DNA of 64,000 nucleotides from Desulfovermiculus sp041686195 (GTDB lineage Bacteria > Desulfobacterota > Desulfovibrionia > Desulfovibrionales > Desulfothermaceae): contig JAWLEI010000005.1 in the NCBI GenBank assembly GCA_041686195.1, forward strand, positions 1 through 64,000. Reading direction: 5' to 3'. Below the pieces are notes generated by a model that had not been told where the DNA came from, did no database searches, and was given only the letters and a program-made list of their open reading frames with translations. Numbering within the stretch: position 1 is the first letter of the stretch; every line of letters begins with the position of its first letter. The position numbers and the translations under genes were made by a program. This document shows, piece after piece, positions 43,248 through 50,616 of this stretch.

Positions 43248-44387
43248 ATGCAACCATCCAGTAGAACACGGGATATAAGCCCCTTTCTGGTCATGGACGT
43301 GCTTGAAGCGGCCAAAAAGCTGGAAGCGAATGGGGCGCACATTGTCCACCTGGAGATCGGTGAGCCCGATTTCGACACCCCACAATGTATCAAGGACGCA
43401 GCCTGCCGGGCCATCCAGGCTGGAAAGACCCATTATACTCACAGCCTGGGCCTTCTGGAACTGCGGGAAGCAATCTGTGAAGACACCTGGCAGCGGACCG
43501 GAAGACACATCGATCCGGATCAAGTCATTGTCACCTCCGGTACTTCACCGGCCATGCTCCTGTGCTTTGCTACTCTTCTGGAACACGGAGAGTCTGTCAT
43601 CATCTCTGATCCGGGTTATGCCTGCTACGCCAACTTCATCTCTTTTGTGGGCGGAACTCCACTTCAGGTTCCGGTTTTTGAAGACGATGGGTTCCAATAC
43701 CGATCCGACAAAATCTCTCAGGTTCGCCGCCCGGACACCCGGGGCATCATGATCAATTCTCCGGCCAATCCAACTGGCACCTTGCTCAGCTTGCAGCGGA
43801 TGCAGGAATTGGCCGACCTGGGCCTGGGGATAATCTCTGATGAGATTTACCAGGGTCTGACCTACTCCGGCCACGCCCCTTCCATTTTGGAGGTCACTGA
43901 CCAGGCCTTTGTCCTCAACGGCTTTTCCAAACTCTATGCCATGACCGGATGGCGTCTGGGCTACCTCATCGCCCCCAAACGCTTTATCCGGGAAATCCAA
44001 AAACTGGCCCAGAATCTGTATATCTGCGCCGGTTCCATCGTCCAATGGGCCGGACTGGCCGCCCTGAAAGAAGCCCAATCCGATGTAGAGACCATGGTCA
44101 GCACCTATGATCAACGCCGCAAATTCATGATCAAACGCCTGCGGGAAATCGGATTCGGCATCAGTACAGAACCTACCGGCGCCTTTTATATCCTGGCCAA
44201 TGCGCAAAAATTCAGCAGTGATTCCTATCAACTGGCCTTTGATATCTTAAACAGGGCCAAGGTGGGAGTAACTCCAGGCGTTGATTTCGGGGCCAATGCA
44301 GAAGGCTACCTGCGCTTTTCCTATGCCAACTCTTTGGACAACATCGCTGAGGGATTGGACCGGATTGACAAGTATCTCAACGAGTAA
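43248..44387 (+). CDS. Class I aminotransferase (PLP-dependent)
   Basis: 379 residues. HLEIGEPDFDTP, NSPANPTGTLLS, ISDEIYQGLTY, the PLP lysine in NGFSKLYAMTGWRLGY and the carboxylate arginine in YLRFSYANS are all present. It resembles the aspartate/aromatic type Ib group; the substrate is unassigned. AAGGAG lies close before the ATG at 43248. The small DUF1992 gene follows by seven bases. Confidence 0.93.
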   Translation: MQPSSRTRDISPFLVMDVLEAAKKLEANGAHIVHLEIGEPDFDTPQCIKDAACRAIQAGKTHYTHSLGLLELREAICEDTWQRTGRHIDPDQVIVTSGTSPAMLLCFATLLEHGESVIISDPGYACYANFISFVGGTPLQVPVFEDDGFQYRSDKISQVRRPDTRGIMINSPANPTGTLLSLQRMQELADLGLGIISDEIYQGLTYSGHAPSILEVTDQAFVLNGFSKLYAMTGWRLGYLIAPKRFIREIQKLAQNLYICAGSIVQWAGLAALKEAQSDVETMVSTYDQRRKFMIKRLREIGFGISTEPTGAFYILANAQKFSSDSYQLAFDILNRAKVGVTPGVDFGANAEGYLRFSYANSLDNIAEGLDRIDKYLNE

Positions 44388-44394
44388 GCAAAGT

Positions 44395-44790
44395 ATGTCT
44401 GACTCTCTCTTTTCCTTCCAGCTCTTGGCTGAACAGCGGATCAATGAGGCCATTGAAAAGGGTGAACTTGACAACCTGCCAGGCCAGGGAAAACCCCTGA
44501 ACCTGGACGACGACACCCACTTGCCGCCTGAGATGCGCATGGCCTACCGTATCTTAAAGAATGCAGGCTATGTGTCCCCTGAAGTGGAGCAACGCAAAGA
44601 AATTGCCAGCATCCGGGAGATGATCAGCCAATGCGAGGACGAAGAGCTCTGCTACCGCCAAGTACAAAAGTTGAACCTCCTGGTCACCAAGCTGAACATG
44701 CAGCGAAAGGTTCCCATCAATCTGGAAGCGGAGCAAGTCTACTATCGCAAGGTGGTGGGCAGGGTCCCGGTCAAAGATCGGAAAAAATGA
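44395..44790 (+). CDS. DUF1992 / DnaJC28-conserved-domain protein
   Basis: 131 residues. The domain signature is LLAEQRINEAIEKGELDNLPGQGKPL near the N-terminus, followed by a charged helical half with EEVRKEI-like heptads. Despite the name, no J-domain is present. Role unknown. Seven bases separate it from the aminotransferase stop. Confidence 0.88.
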   Translation: MSDSLFSFQLLAEQRINEAIEKGELDNLPGQGKPLNLDDDTHLPPEMRMAYRILKNAGYVSPEVEQRKEIASIREMISQCEDEELCYRQVQKLNLLVTKLNMQRKVPINLEAEQVYYRKVVGRVPVKDRKK

Positions 44791-44843
44791 GGGGAATCAT
44801 TCAGCCCCCCTTTTCAAACGTATCCAAGTAAGGGATAAAACAG

Positions 44844-46541
44844 ATGAATGCCTATTCCGAAAGCCTCCTGGTCCATTTCCGGAGGGTGGAACATTTGAAA
44901 AAGGAAGTAGCCGATTCTCCGAGCATTTCCTTAAATGAACGCCAGGTTTGCGACCTGGAGCTCTTGTGCAATCGGGCCTTTTATCCCCTGACCGGGTTCA
45001 TGGTGGCCGAAGAATACGAATCCGTCCTGGATCAGGGACGCTTGCCGGATGGTACCTTATGGCCTCTGCCCATCTGCTTGGATGTGAACGAAAAAACCGC
45101 CGCCCTGCTTGAGCCGGGACAAACCTTGGGCCTGTGCGACGGGGAAGGGTTTCTCCTGGCTGTTATGCATGTACAGCAGATCTGGCAGCCGGACAAACGC
45201 AAGGAAGCAGCCCGTATCTATGGCACAGAGGATGCGAGCCTCCACCCCTCTGTGTACCACCTCTTCCACCGGACCCACCCCTTTTATGTCGGCGGAAGCA
45301 TCGAGGGTCTGCATCCTCCGCTCCATTTCGACTTCCCGGAGCTCCGCCTGCCCCCATCGGAAACCCACCGCCGGTTCACTCAGATGGGCTGGCGAAATGT
45401 GATTGGTTTTCATACCGAAAAACCCCTGCATTGCGCGCACAAGGAAATGATCCTGCACGCTGCCCGTCAGGCCGGAGCGAGCATTTTTCTGCAGCCCGAG
45501 GTGGGACGCCCTTCTCCCCGGGATCTGGAGCATTTTACCATGATCCGCTGCTACCAGGCCTTTGTCCAGCATTTTCCCCAGACCATGATCATGCTCGGCC
45601 TGCTGCCGTACGCCTCCCGCAAGGCAGGACCCAAGGAGGCCCTGCTCCAGGCCATTATCCGCAAAAATTACGGATGCACTCACTTCATTGTGGCTCCGGA
45701 TCAATCCGATCCCTTTGTGCATGAAAGCAATGACCGCCTCTTCTATCCCGCTGGCAAGGCCCAGGAGCTGGTGGCTGAGCACAGCACTGAGATCGGCATC
45801 CAGTCCGTCCCCTTAATCCCGATGGTTTATGTGGAAGACAAGGCTCAGTATCTGCCAGAAACCGAAGTCGGGGCGGATATGGTCACCAAACGCATTTCCT
45901 CTGCTGAACTGCGGCGCAGACTGGAATTCGACCTCCCGGTTCCGGAATGGTTTTCCTTTCCCGAAGTGGTGGGCGAGCTGAAAAAAACCTATCCGCCCAG
46001 ACATAAACAGGGCTTCACCATCTTTTTGACCGGACTGTCCGGCTCGGGGAAATCGACTCTGGCTCGCATCCTGTATGTCAAGTTTATGGAGCTTCGAGAC
46101 CGGCCGGTGACCTTGCTGGACGGAGACATTGTGCGCACCCATCTGTCCAGCGAACTCTCCTTTTCCAAGGAACATCGGGAAATCAATGTCCGCCGCATCG
46201 GATACGTGGCCAGTGAGATCACCAAAAACAGGGGTATCGCCATCTGTGCCCCTATTGCCCCCTATGAAGAGTCCCGTCGCTATAACCGGGAGCTCATCAG
46301 CCAGTACGGCGGGTACATCGAAGTCTATATGAATACCCCGTTTGAGGTTTGTGAACAACGGGACCGCAAAGGGCTGTATGCCAAGGCCAGGCAGGGGCTG
46401 ATCAAAGGCGTGACTGGAGTGGATGATCCCTATATCCCGCCCGCAAATCCGGACCTGAGCATTGACACCAGCCAGGCCACCCCGGCTGAAGCCGTTCAGG
46501 AGGTCCTTCTCTACCTCTCGGAACAGGGATATGTTCATTGA
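44844..46541 (+). CDS. ATP sulfurylase-APS kinase fusion with degenerate sulfurylase site
   Basis: 565 residues. The C-terminal part (about 385-565) is an intact APS kinase: Walker A GLSGSGKS (397-404), LDGDIVR (425-430), FSKEHREINVRRIGYVA, CAPIAPYEESR and KGVTGVDDPY. The N-terminal 380 residues have the Sat fold (NRAFYPLTGFM, GPKEALLQAIIRKNYGCTHFIV), but its two nucleotide/sulfate signatures are altered: the Q/H-T-R-N-x-x-H-x-x-H loop reads HTEKPLHCAH (190-199), so R and N are lost, and GRDHAG reads APDQSD (284-289). The family predicts PAPS formation from APS; whether the first half still makes APS is doubtful. PAPS is not needed for dissimilatory sulfate reduction, so a sulfation or regulatory role is inferred. 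Confidence 0.88.
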   Translation: MNAYSESLLVHFRRVEHLKKEVADSPSISLNERQVCDLELLCNRAFYPLTGFMVAEEYESVLDQGRLPDGTLWPLPICLDVNEKTAALLEPGQTLGLCDGEGFLLAVMHVQQIWQPDKRKEAARIYGTEDASLHPSVYHLFHRTHPFYVGGSIEGLHPPLHFDFPELRLPPSETHRRFTQMGWRNVIGFHTEKPLHCAHKEMILHAARQAGASIFLQPEVGRPSPRDLEHFTMIRCYQAFVQHFPQTMIMLGLLPYASRKAGPKEALLQAIIRKNYGCTHFIVAPDQSDPFVHESNDRLFYPAGKAQELVAEHSTEIGIQSVPLIPMVYVEDKAQYLPETEVGADMVTKRISSAELRRRLEFDLPVPEWFSFPEVVGELKKTYPPRHKQGFTIFLTGLSGSGKSTLARILYVKFMELRDRPVTLLDGDIVRTHLSSELSFSKEHREINVRRIGYVASEITKNRGIAICAPIAPYEESRRYNRELISQYGGYIEVYMNTPFEVCEQRDRKGLYAKARQGLIKGVTGVDDPYIPPANPDLSIDTSQATPAEAVQEVLLYLSEQGYVH

Positions 46542-46566
46542 CACCACACGGGGGGATTGGTTAGTC
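46538..46566 (+). promoter_or_regulatory. Candidate promoter of tRNA-Ser
   Basis: A perfect TTGACA (46538-46543) overlaps the stop codon of the Sat-CysC gene, followed after 17-18 bases by a poor -10 (TTAGTC or TAGTCT). The tRNA starts at 46579. Only the -35 is convincing. Confidence 0.4.
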
Positions 46567-46578
46567 TTTATCCATTCC

Positions 46579-46668
46579 GGAGAGGTGGCCGAGTGGCTAA
46601 AGGCGGTAGTCTTGAAAACTACTGAGGGTTAACGCCCTCCGGGGGTTCGAATCCCTCCCTCTCCGCCA
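46579..46668 (+). tRNA. tRNA-Ser (anticodon UGA)
   Basis: 90 bases including an encoded CCA. Acceptor arm GGAGAGG/CCTCTCC with discriminator G, anticodon loop CTTGAAA with UGA, the long class II variable arm GAGGGTTAACGCCCTC, and T-arm GGGGG-TTCGAAT-CCCTC. Confidence 0.95.
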
Positions 46669-46679
46669 GAGATCAGGAC

Positions 46680-46714
46680 AGGCCACCGGGGTTCAAGCCG
46701 CAGTGGCCTTTTTA
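46680..46714 (+). terminator. Rho-independent terminator after tRNA-Ser
   Basis: AGGCCAC and GTGGCCT form a seven-pair stem around a 16-base loop, followed by TTTTTATTT. It lies 12 bases past the tRNA CCA end. Confidence 0.75.
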
Positions 46715-46767
46715 TTTGCTCGGCAACATATTTTCATCAACCCATTGCTAGGCTCACAGAGGGCGAT

Positions 46768-48261
46768 ATGGCAAATGCCTCTTCAAGTACTGCGGATACT
46801 GACCACAAGTGGAGCCGTTGCCACGCCGTTATCCTGGCCGGAGGCTCGGGGACCAGGCTGTGGCCCCTGTCCAGGACCCAGTTGCCAAAGCAGTTTCTCA
46901 GCCTCAATGGAGATCAATCCCTTTTGCAGCAGACCATCTCCCGGGTCACTGATATTTTGCCGGCCCACCGGACATGGATTGTGACCAATGAAGAACATGT
47001 CTTCGAAGTCAGCAAACAGCTCCAGGATATGGACCCTGACCTGCAAGAACAAATCATCAGCGAACCCCTGGGACGAAACACCCTCCCGGCCATCATTCTC
47101 GGCCTGGACCGCATCTTTGATATCGACCCCCAGGCTGTAGTGGCTGTCTTTCCTTCCGATCACCTCATCCACGACCAGGCCATGTGGCGGGAAGCCATGG
47201 CCAGGGCCTATGAGCTGGCGGCCCAGGAATGGTTTGTCACCTTTGGCATCACCCCCACCAGCCCGGAGACCGGGTACGGATACATTGCCCGGGGCGAGGA
47301 CCTCGGTCAGGGATGTTATCAGGTGCAACGTTTTATTGAAAAGCCGGATTTGTCCACTGCCCGGGATTTTCTCCAGACCGGCGGCTACTTCTGGAACAGC
47401 GGAATGTTTCTCTTCTCTCTGCCCGCCTTTCTGCACGCCTTGCAGGAGCTGCAGCCCGAATTCTGGGAATGGTGGCAAACCAGGCAGGAGCAGCCCCTGA
47501 CCCATGTCTATTCCAGCCTTCCCAGCCAGTCCGTGGATTATGGAATCATGGAAAAGGTGCGCAGGCAGGCCGTGGTGCCTTCCGACTTCGGCTGGGACGA
47601 TCTCGGGAACTGGGAAGCTGTCTACCGCCTGGGTCAAAAAGACGAGTTTGGTTGCGTGTGCCAGGGGGATGTTCTGGCCCAGGACTGCCAGGGGAGCCTC
47701 TTTTTTTCTCAAGGGGGGAAGCTGGCAGTCACCGGCATGCACGATACCATTGTCGTCCAAACCCGGGATGCCACCCTGGTGTGCCCTATTGATCAGGTCC
47801 AGTCGGTCAAAAACCTGGTCAACAGTTTAAAACAGGAAGGCAGCCACCTGGTGGAGGCCCACGTAACCGTCAACCGCCCCTGGGGCAGTTATACCGTACT
47901 GGAAGAAGGGCGGTTTCACAAAATCAAGCGAATTAGCGTCCACCCTGGAGCCTCGCTCAGCATCCAGATGCACCACCATCGGTGTGAACACTGGATCATC
48001 ATTCAGGGTACGGCCTGGATTCGGCTCCAGGACAAACAATTCCTATGCCCTGAAAATCAAACAGTGGATATTCCCCGCGCCACCATCCATCAGCTGGCCA
48101 ATCCAGGCAAGATCCCGGTAGAAATCATTGAGATCCAAAGCGGAAGCTATTTGGAAGAAGACGATATCGTCCGGTTTACAGACTGGCCTCAAGCCGAGGA
48201 TACTTGGTCCACGGAGCCGGGTCTTGGCTGTGGAAGCAAAAATACCGCTCAGAATCTCTAA
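46768..48261 (+). CDS. manC: Mannose-1-phosphate guanylyltransferase / mannose-6-phosphate isomerase
   Basis: 497 residues, bifunctional type II enzyme making GDP-mannose for surface polysaccharides. N-terminal nucleotidyltransferase: VILAGGSGTRLWPLSRTQLPKQF, SDHLI, FIEKPD, FWNSGMF and the DFGWDDLGNW metal loop. C-terminal cupin isomerase: NRPWGSYTVLEEG, SLQMHHHR-type histidines and EHWIIIQGTA. The terminal roughly 25 residues are variable. The aminopeptidase follows after 32 bases. Confidence 0.95.
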   Translation: MANASSSTADTDHKWSRCHAVILAGGSGTRLWPLSRTQLPKQFLSLNGDQSLLQQTISRVTDILPAHRTWIVTNEEHVFEVSKQLQDMDPDLQEQIISEPLGRNTLPAIILGLDRIFDIDPQAVVAVFPSDHLIHDQAMWREAMARAYELAAQEWFVTFGITPTSPETGYGYIARGEDLGQGCYQVQRFIEKPDLSTARDFLQTGGYFWNSGMFLFSLPAFLHALQELQPEFWEWWQTRQEQPLTHVYSSLPSQSVDYGIMEKVRRQAVVPSDFGWDDLGNWEAVYRLGQKDEFGCVCQGDVLAQDCQGSLFFSQGGKLAVTGMHDTIVVQTRDATLVCPIDQVQSVKNLVNSLKQEGSHLVEAHVTVNRPWGSYTVLEEGRFHKIKRISVHPGASLSIQMHHHRCEHWIIIQGTAWIRLQDKQFLCPENQTVDIPRATIHQLANPGKIPVEIIEIQSGSYLEEDDIVRFTDWPQAEDTWSTEPGLGCGSKNTAQNL

Positions 48262-48293
48262 AGACTGTCGTAACCAAAGGACAAACGCAATTC

Positions 48294-49493
48294 ATGCTCA
48301 CCACCAATCAGCTGCAAAAATACGCCGATGTCTTGCTCTGGGGTATGAAGGTGGCCCGGAAACCAGGATTTGATCCTCAGGATATCGTCCTTCTCCGCTA
48401 CGACTTCCCGGCCAGGCCTCTGGCCGAGATCCTGTTTGAAAAGCTCATTGCCCAGGAGCTGTATCCAGTGCACCGCTTGAGCGGTTCTCCGGCCATGGAG
48501 CATGCCTTGTTTTCCAAGGGAAACAGTCAGCAGATCTCCTTTATCCCTCCGGGTGAGGAAGAGCTCATGCGTCATCTCAACGGCTGCATCTCCTTGCTGG
48601 CCCCCGAATCACTGACCCATTTGCAGGATGTCGACCCGGAACGTATCGGCAAGTCTGTTCTCTCACGCAAAAAATTGCGGGATATCCTGGATCACCGGGA
48701 GAACCACGGCCTCTTCAGCTGGACACTGGGATTGTTGGCCACACCGGAGCTGGCCAGGAATGCGGGTATTGATGAACAAAGATACTGGGACCAGATTGTC
48801 AGGGCCTGCTACCTGGACTCCCCGGATCCTGTGCACCAGTGGCAGGAAATCTTTGAACAGGCCACCGAGATTAAAAATGCCCTCAACTCCCTTGAGATCG
48901 ATGAGCTTCATCTTCAATCCGCCCGCTGCGACCTGACCGTCACCCCGGGTCAAAAGCGACAATGGGTAGGGGTATCCGGACACAACATCCCCAGCTTTGA
49001 GATCTTCACCTCCCCGGACTGGAGAGGGACCAGCGGTGTCTATTTCATGGATCAGCCCGCCTACCGCAGCGGCAATCTGGTCACCAACCTGCGCCTGGAG
49101 TTCAAAGAGGGCCGGGTATGCAAAGCCACTGCCGAGCAGGGTGAGGCTTTCGTGCACAAGCAATTGCAACTGGATCAAAACGCGGACAAAATCGGGGAGT
49201 TCTCCTTAACTGACAAGCGCTTCTCACGAATTGACACCTATATGGCCCACACCCTGTTTGACGAAAATTACGGAGGGGATTTCGGCAATTGCCACATTGC
49301 CCTGGGGGCTTCGTATGCCGAGACCTATGCCCCAGGGGCCGGCCACCTCTCAGAGAGCATAAAATCGAACCTGGGTTTTAATGATTCCGCTCTGCACTGG
49401 GACCTGGTGAACATTGAACCCAAACGGGTGACAGCCAAAATGGCCTCTGGTGAGCGCCGGACCATATACGAAGACGGGATTTTCACCTTGTAG
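48294..49493 (+). CDS. M29-family metalloaminopeptidase (AmpS-like)
   Basis: 399 residues. The metal-binding C-terminal half is recognisable: LRLEFKEGRV (Glu), EFSLTDKRFS, ENYGGDFGNCHIALGASY (His) and the HWDL pair near the end, all of which correspond to ligands of the dinuclear site. It would remove N-terminal amino acids from peptides. The ATG at 48294 has AAAGGA upstream; an in-frame extension into manC is less likely. hypA begins 20 bases downstream. Confidence 0.88.
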   Translation: MLTTNQLQKYADVLLWGMKVARKPGFDPQDIVLLRYDFPARPLAEILFEKLIAQELYPVHRLSGSPAMEHALFSKGNSQQISFIPPGEEELMRHLNGCISLLAPESLTHLQDVDPERIGKSVLSRKKLRDILDHRENHGLFSWTLGLLATPELARNAGIDEQRYWDQIVRACYLDSPDPVHQWQEIFEQATEIKNALNSLEIDELHLQSARCDLTVTPGQKRQWVGVSGHNIPSFEIFTSPDWRGTSGVYFMDQPAYRSGNLVTNLRLEFKEGRVCKATAEQGEAFVHKQLQLDQNADKIGEFSLTDKRFSRIDTYMAHTLFDENYGGDFGNCHIALGASYAETYAPGAGHLSESIKSNLGFNDSALHWDLVNIEPKRVTAKMASGERRTIYEDGIFTL

Positions 49494-49512
49494 CCAAAGG
49501 CGTGTTCGTCCA

Positions 49513-49872
49513 ATGCATGAAATGTCGCTGGTCCAAAGCCTGCTGGACATCGTCCGCCAGGAAATAAGGGCCCATGAGCTGACCAGACTGAAAACGGTCA
49601 GAGTCACATGCGGCCGCTTAAGCGGTGCGGTCCCGGACGCCCTGCACATGGCCTTTACAGCCCTGACCAGGGATACTGCTCTGGATGGAGCCAGCCTGGA
49701 CCTGGAGATAGTTCCTGTAAAGCTTCAGTGCGGGCAGTGCGGAAAAAATTTTTCTCCGCAGGACCATGGTTTACTGGCCGCCTTTGCCCCTTGCCCAGCC
49801 TGTGGGCAGGAGATCGGGCACAGGGTGGTGTCTGGTCAGGAGCTCAATATTGAATACATTGAAGCAGAATAA
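49513..49872 (+). CDS. hypA: Hydrogenase nickel chaperone HypA
   Basis: 119 residues. The N-terminal MHE supplies the nickel ligand His2; the zinc site is CGQCG...CPACG. It delivers nickel with HypB to [NiFe] hydrogenase maturation. hypB follows 33 bases downstream. hypCDEF and hydrogenase structural genes are not in this window. Confidence 0.95.
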   Translation: MHEMSLVQSLLDIVRQEIRAHELTRLKTVRVTCGRLSGAVPDALHMAFTALTRDTALDGASLDLEIVPVKLQCGQCGKNFSPQDHGLLAAFAPCPACGQEIGHRVVSGQELNIEYIEAE

Positions 49873-49905
49873 TACCCGAATGCTGAATGAAATAAAAGGA
49901 GCGCT

Positions 49906-50565
49906 ATGAAAATCCCGGTGGTCCGCAAAGTCCTGGAAGTCAACGAAACTATGGCCGGGCAAAATAAGGAACTGTTTGACCGGCATCGTGTTTTGGTCCT
50001 GAACCTGATGAGCTCCCCCGGGGCCGGGAAAACGGCCGTTTTAGAGCGGACATTGAGCGACCTTGGACCCGAGATGAATATGGCTGTGATCGAGGGTGAT
50101 GTGCAAACCACAAATGACGCGCAGAGAATTGCCGCCACCGGAGCCCCGGTAGTTCAGATCAACACAGACCAGGCCTGCCATTTGGACAGCTCCATGATCC
50201 GAGAAGCCCTCGGGCAATTGGACCTGCAGGGGCTGGATATCCTGTTTGTTGAAAACGTAGGCAACCTGGTCTGTCCGGCTGCCTTTGATCTGGGCGAGGA
50301 CCTGAAGATCACCCTGCTCAGCGTCCCGGAAGGCGATGATAAGCCGCTCAAATATCCAAGCATGTTTGTCCGTTCTCAGCTTATGATCTTAAACAAGCTG
50401 GACCTTATGCCCTATCTGGAGTTCAGCCTGGAACAGGCCACCCAGGGAGCACATACAGTGAATCCGGATCTGGAGGTCATCACAGTCTCCGCCCGCACAG
50501 GTGAGAACCTGGAGGCCTGGTATGAGTGGCTGCGCAGGCGCCTGAAAGCCAAGCGCAAATCGTAA
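49906..50565 (+). CDS. hypB: Hydrogenase nickel-incorporation GTPase HypB
   Basis: 219 residues. P-loop SSPGAGKTAVLE, IEGDVQTTNDA, the metal-binding LVCPAAFDLGE, and NKLDL for guanine. The N-terminal His-rich or CxxCGC stretch of some homologues is absent, so nickel storage is not expected. AAGGAG lies before the ATG at 49906. A strong bidirectional terminator starts at its stop codon. Confidence 0.96.
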   Translation: MKIPVVRKVLEVNETMAGQNKELFDRHRVLVLNLMSSPGAGKTAVLERTLSDLGPEMNMAVIEGDVQTTNDAQRIAATGAPVVQINTDQACHLDSSMIREALGQLDLQGLDILFVENVGNLVCPAAFDLGEDLKITLLSVPEGDDKPLKYPSMFVRSQLMILNKLDLMPYLEFSLEQATQGAHTVNPDLEVITVSARTGENLEAWYEWLRRRLKAKRKS

Positions 50566-50597
50566 AAAGCGGCCGGGCATATGCCCGGCCGCTTTTT
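50564..50597. terminator. Bidirectional rho-independent terminator
   Basis: A perfect palindrome AAAAAGCGGCCGGGCAT/ATGCCCGGCCGCTTTTT. It ends hypB transcription on the plus strand and the M16 protease gene on the minus strand; the A and T runs serve both directions. Confidence 0.93.
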
Positions 50598-50616
50598 ACG
50601 TTCCAGCCTCTTTACT

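Noticed and set aside
41751..43523. A 590-codon open frame on the minus strand
   Set aside because: It lies fully antisense to cysS and the start of the next aminotransferase, both of which have complete family motifs. Long antisense frames are expected from the GC-rich third codon positions here.
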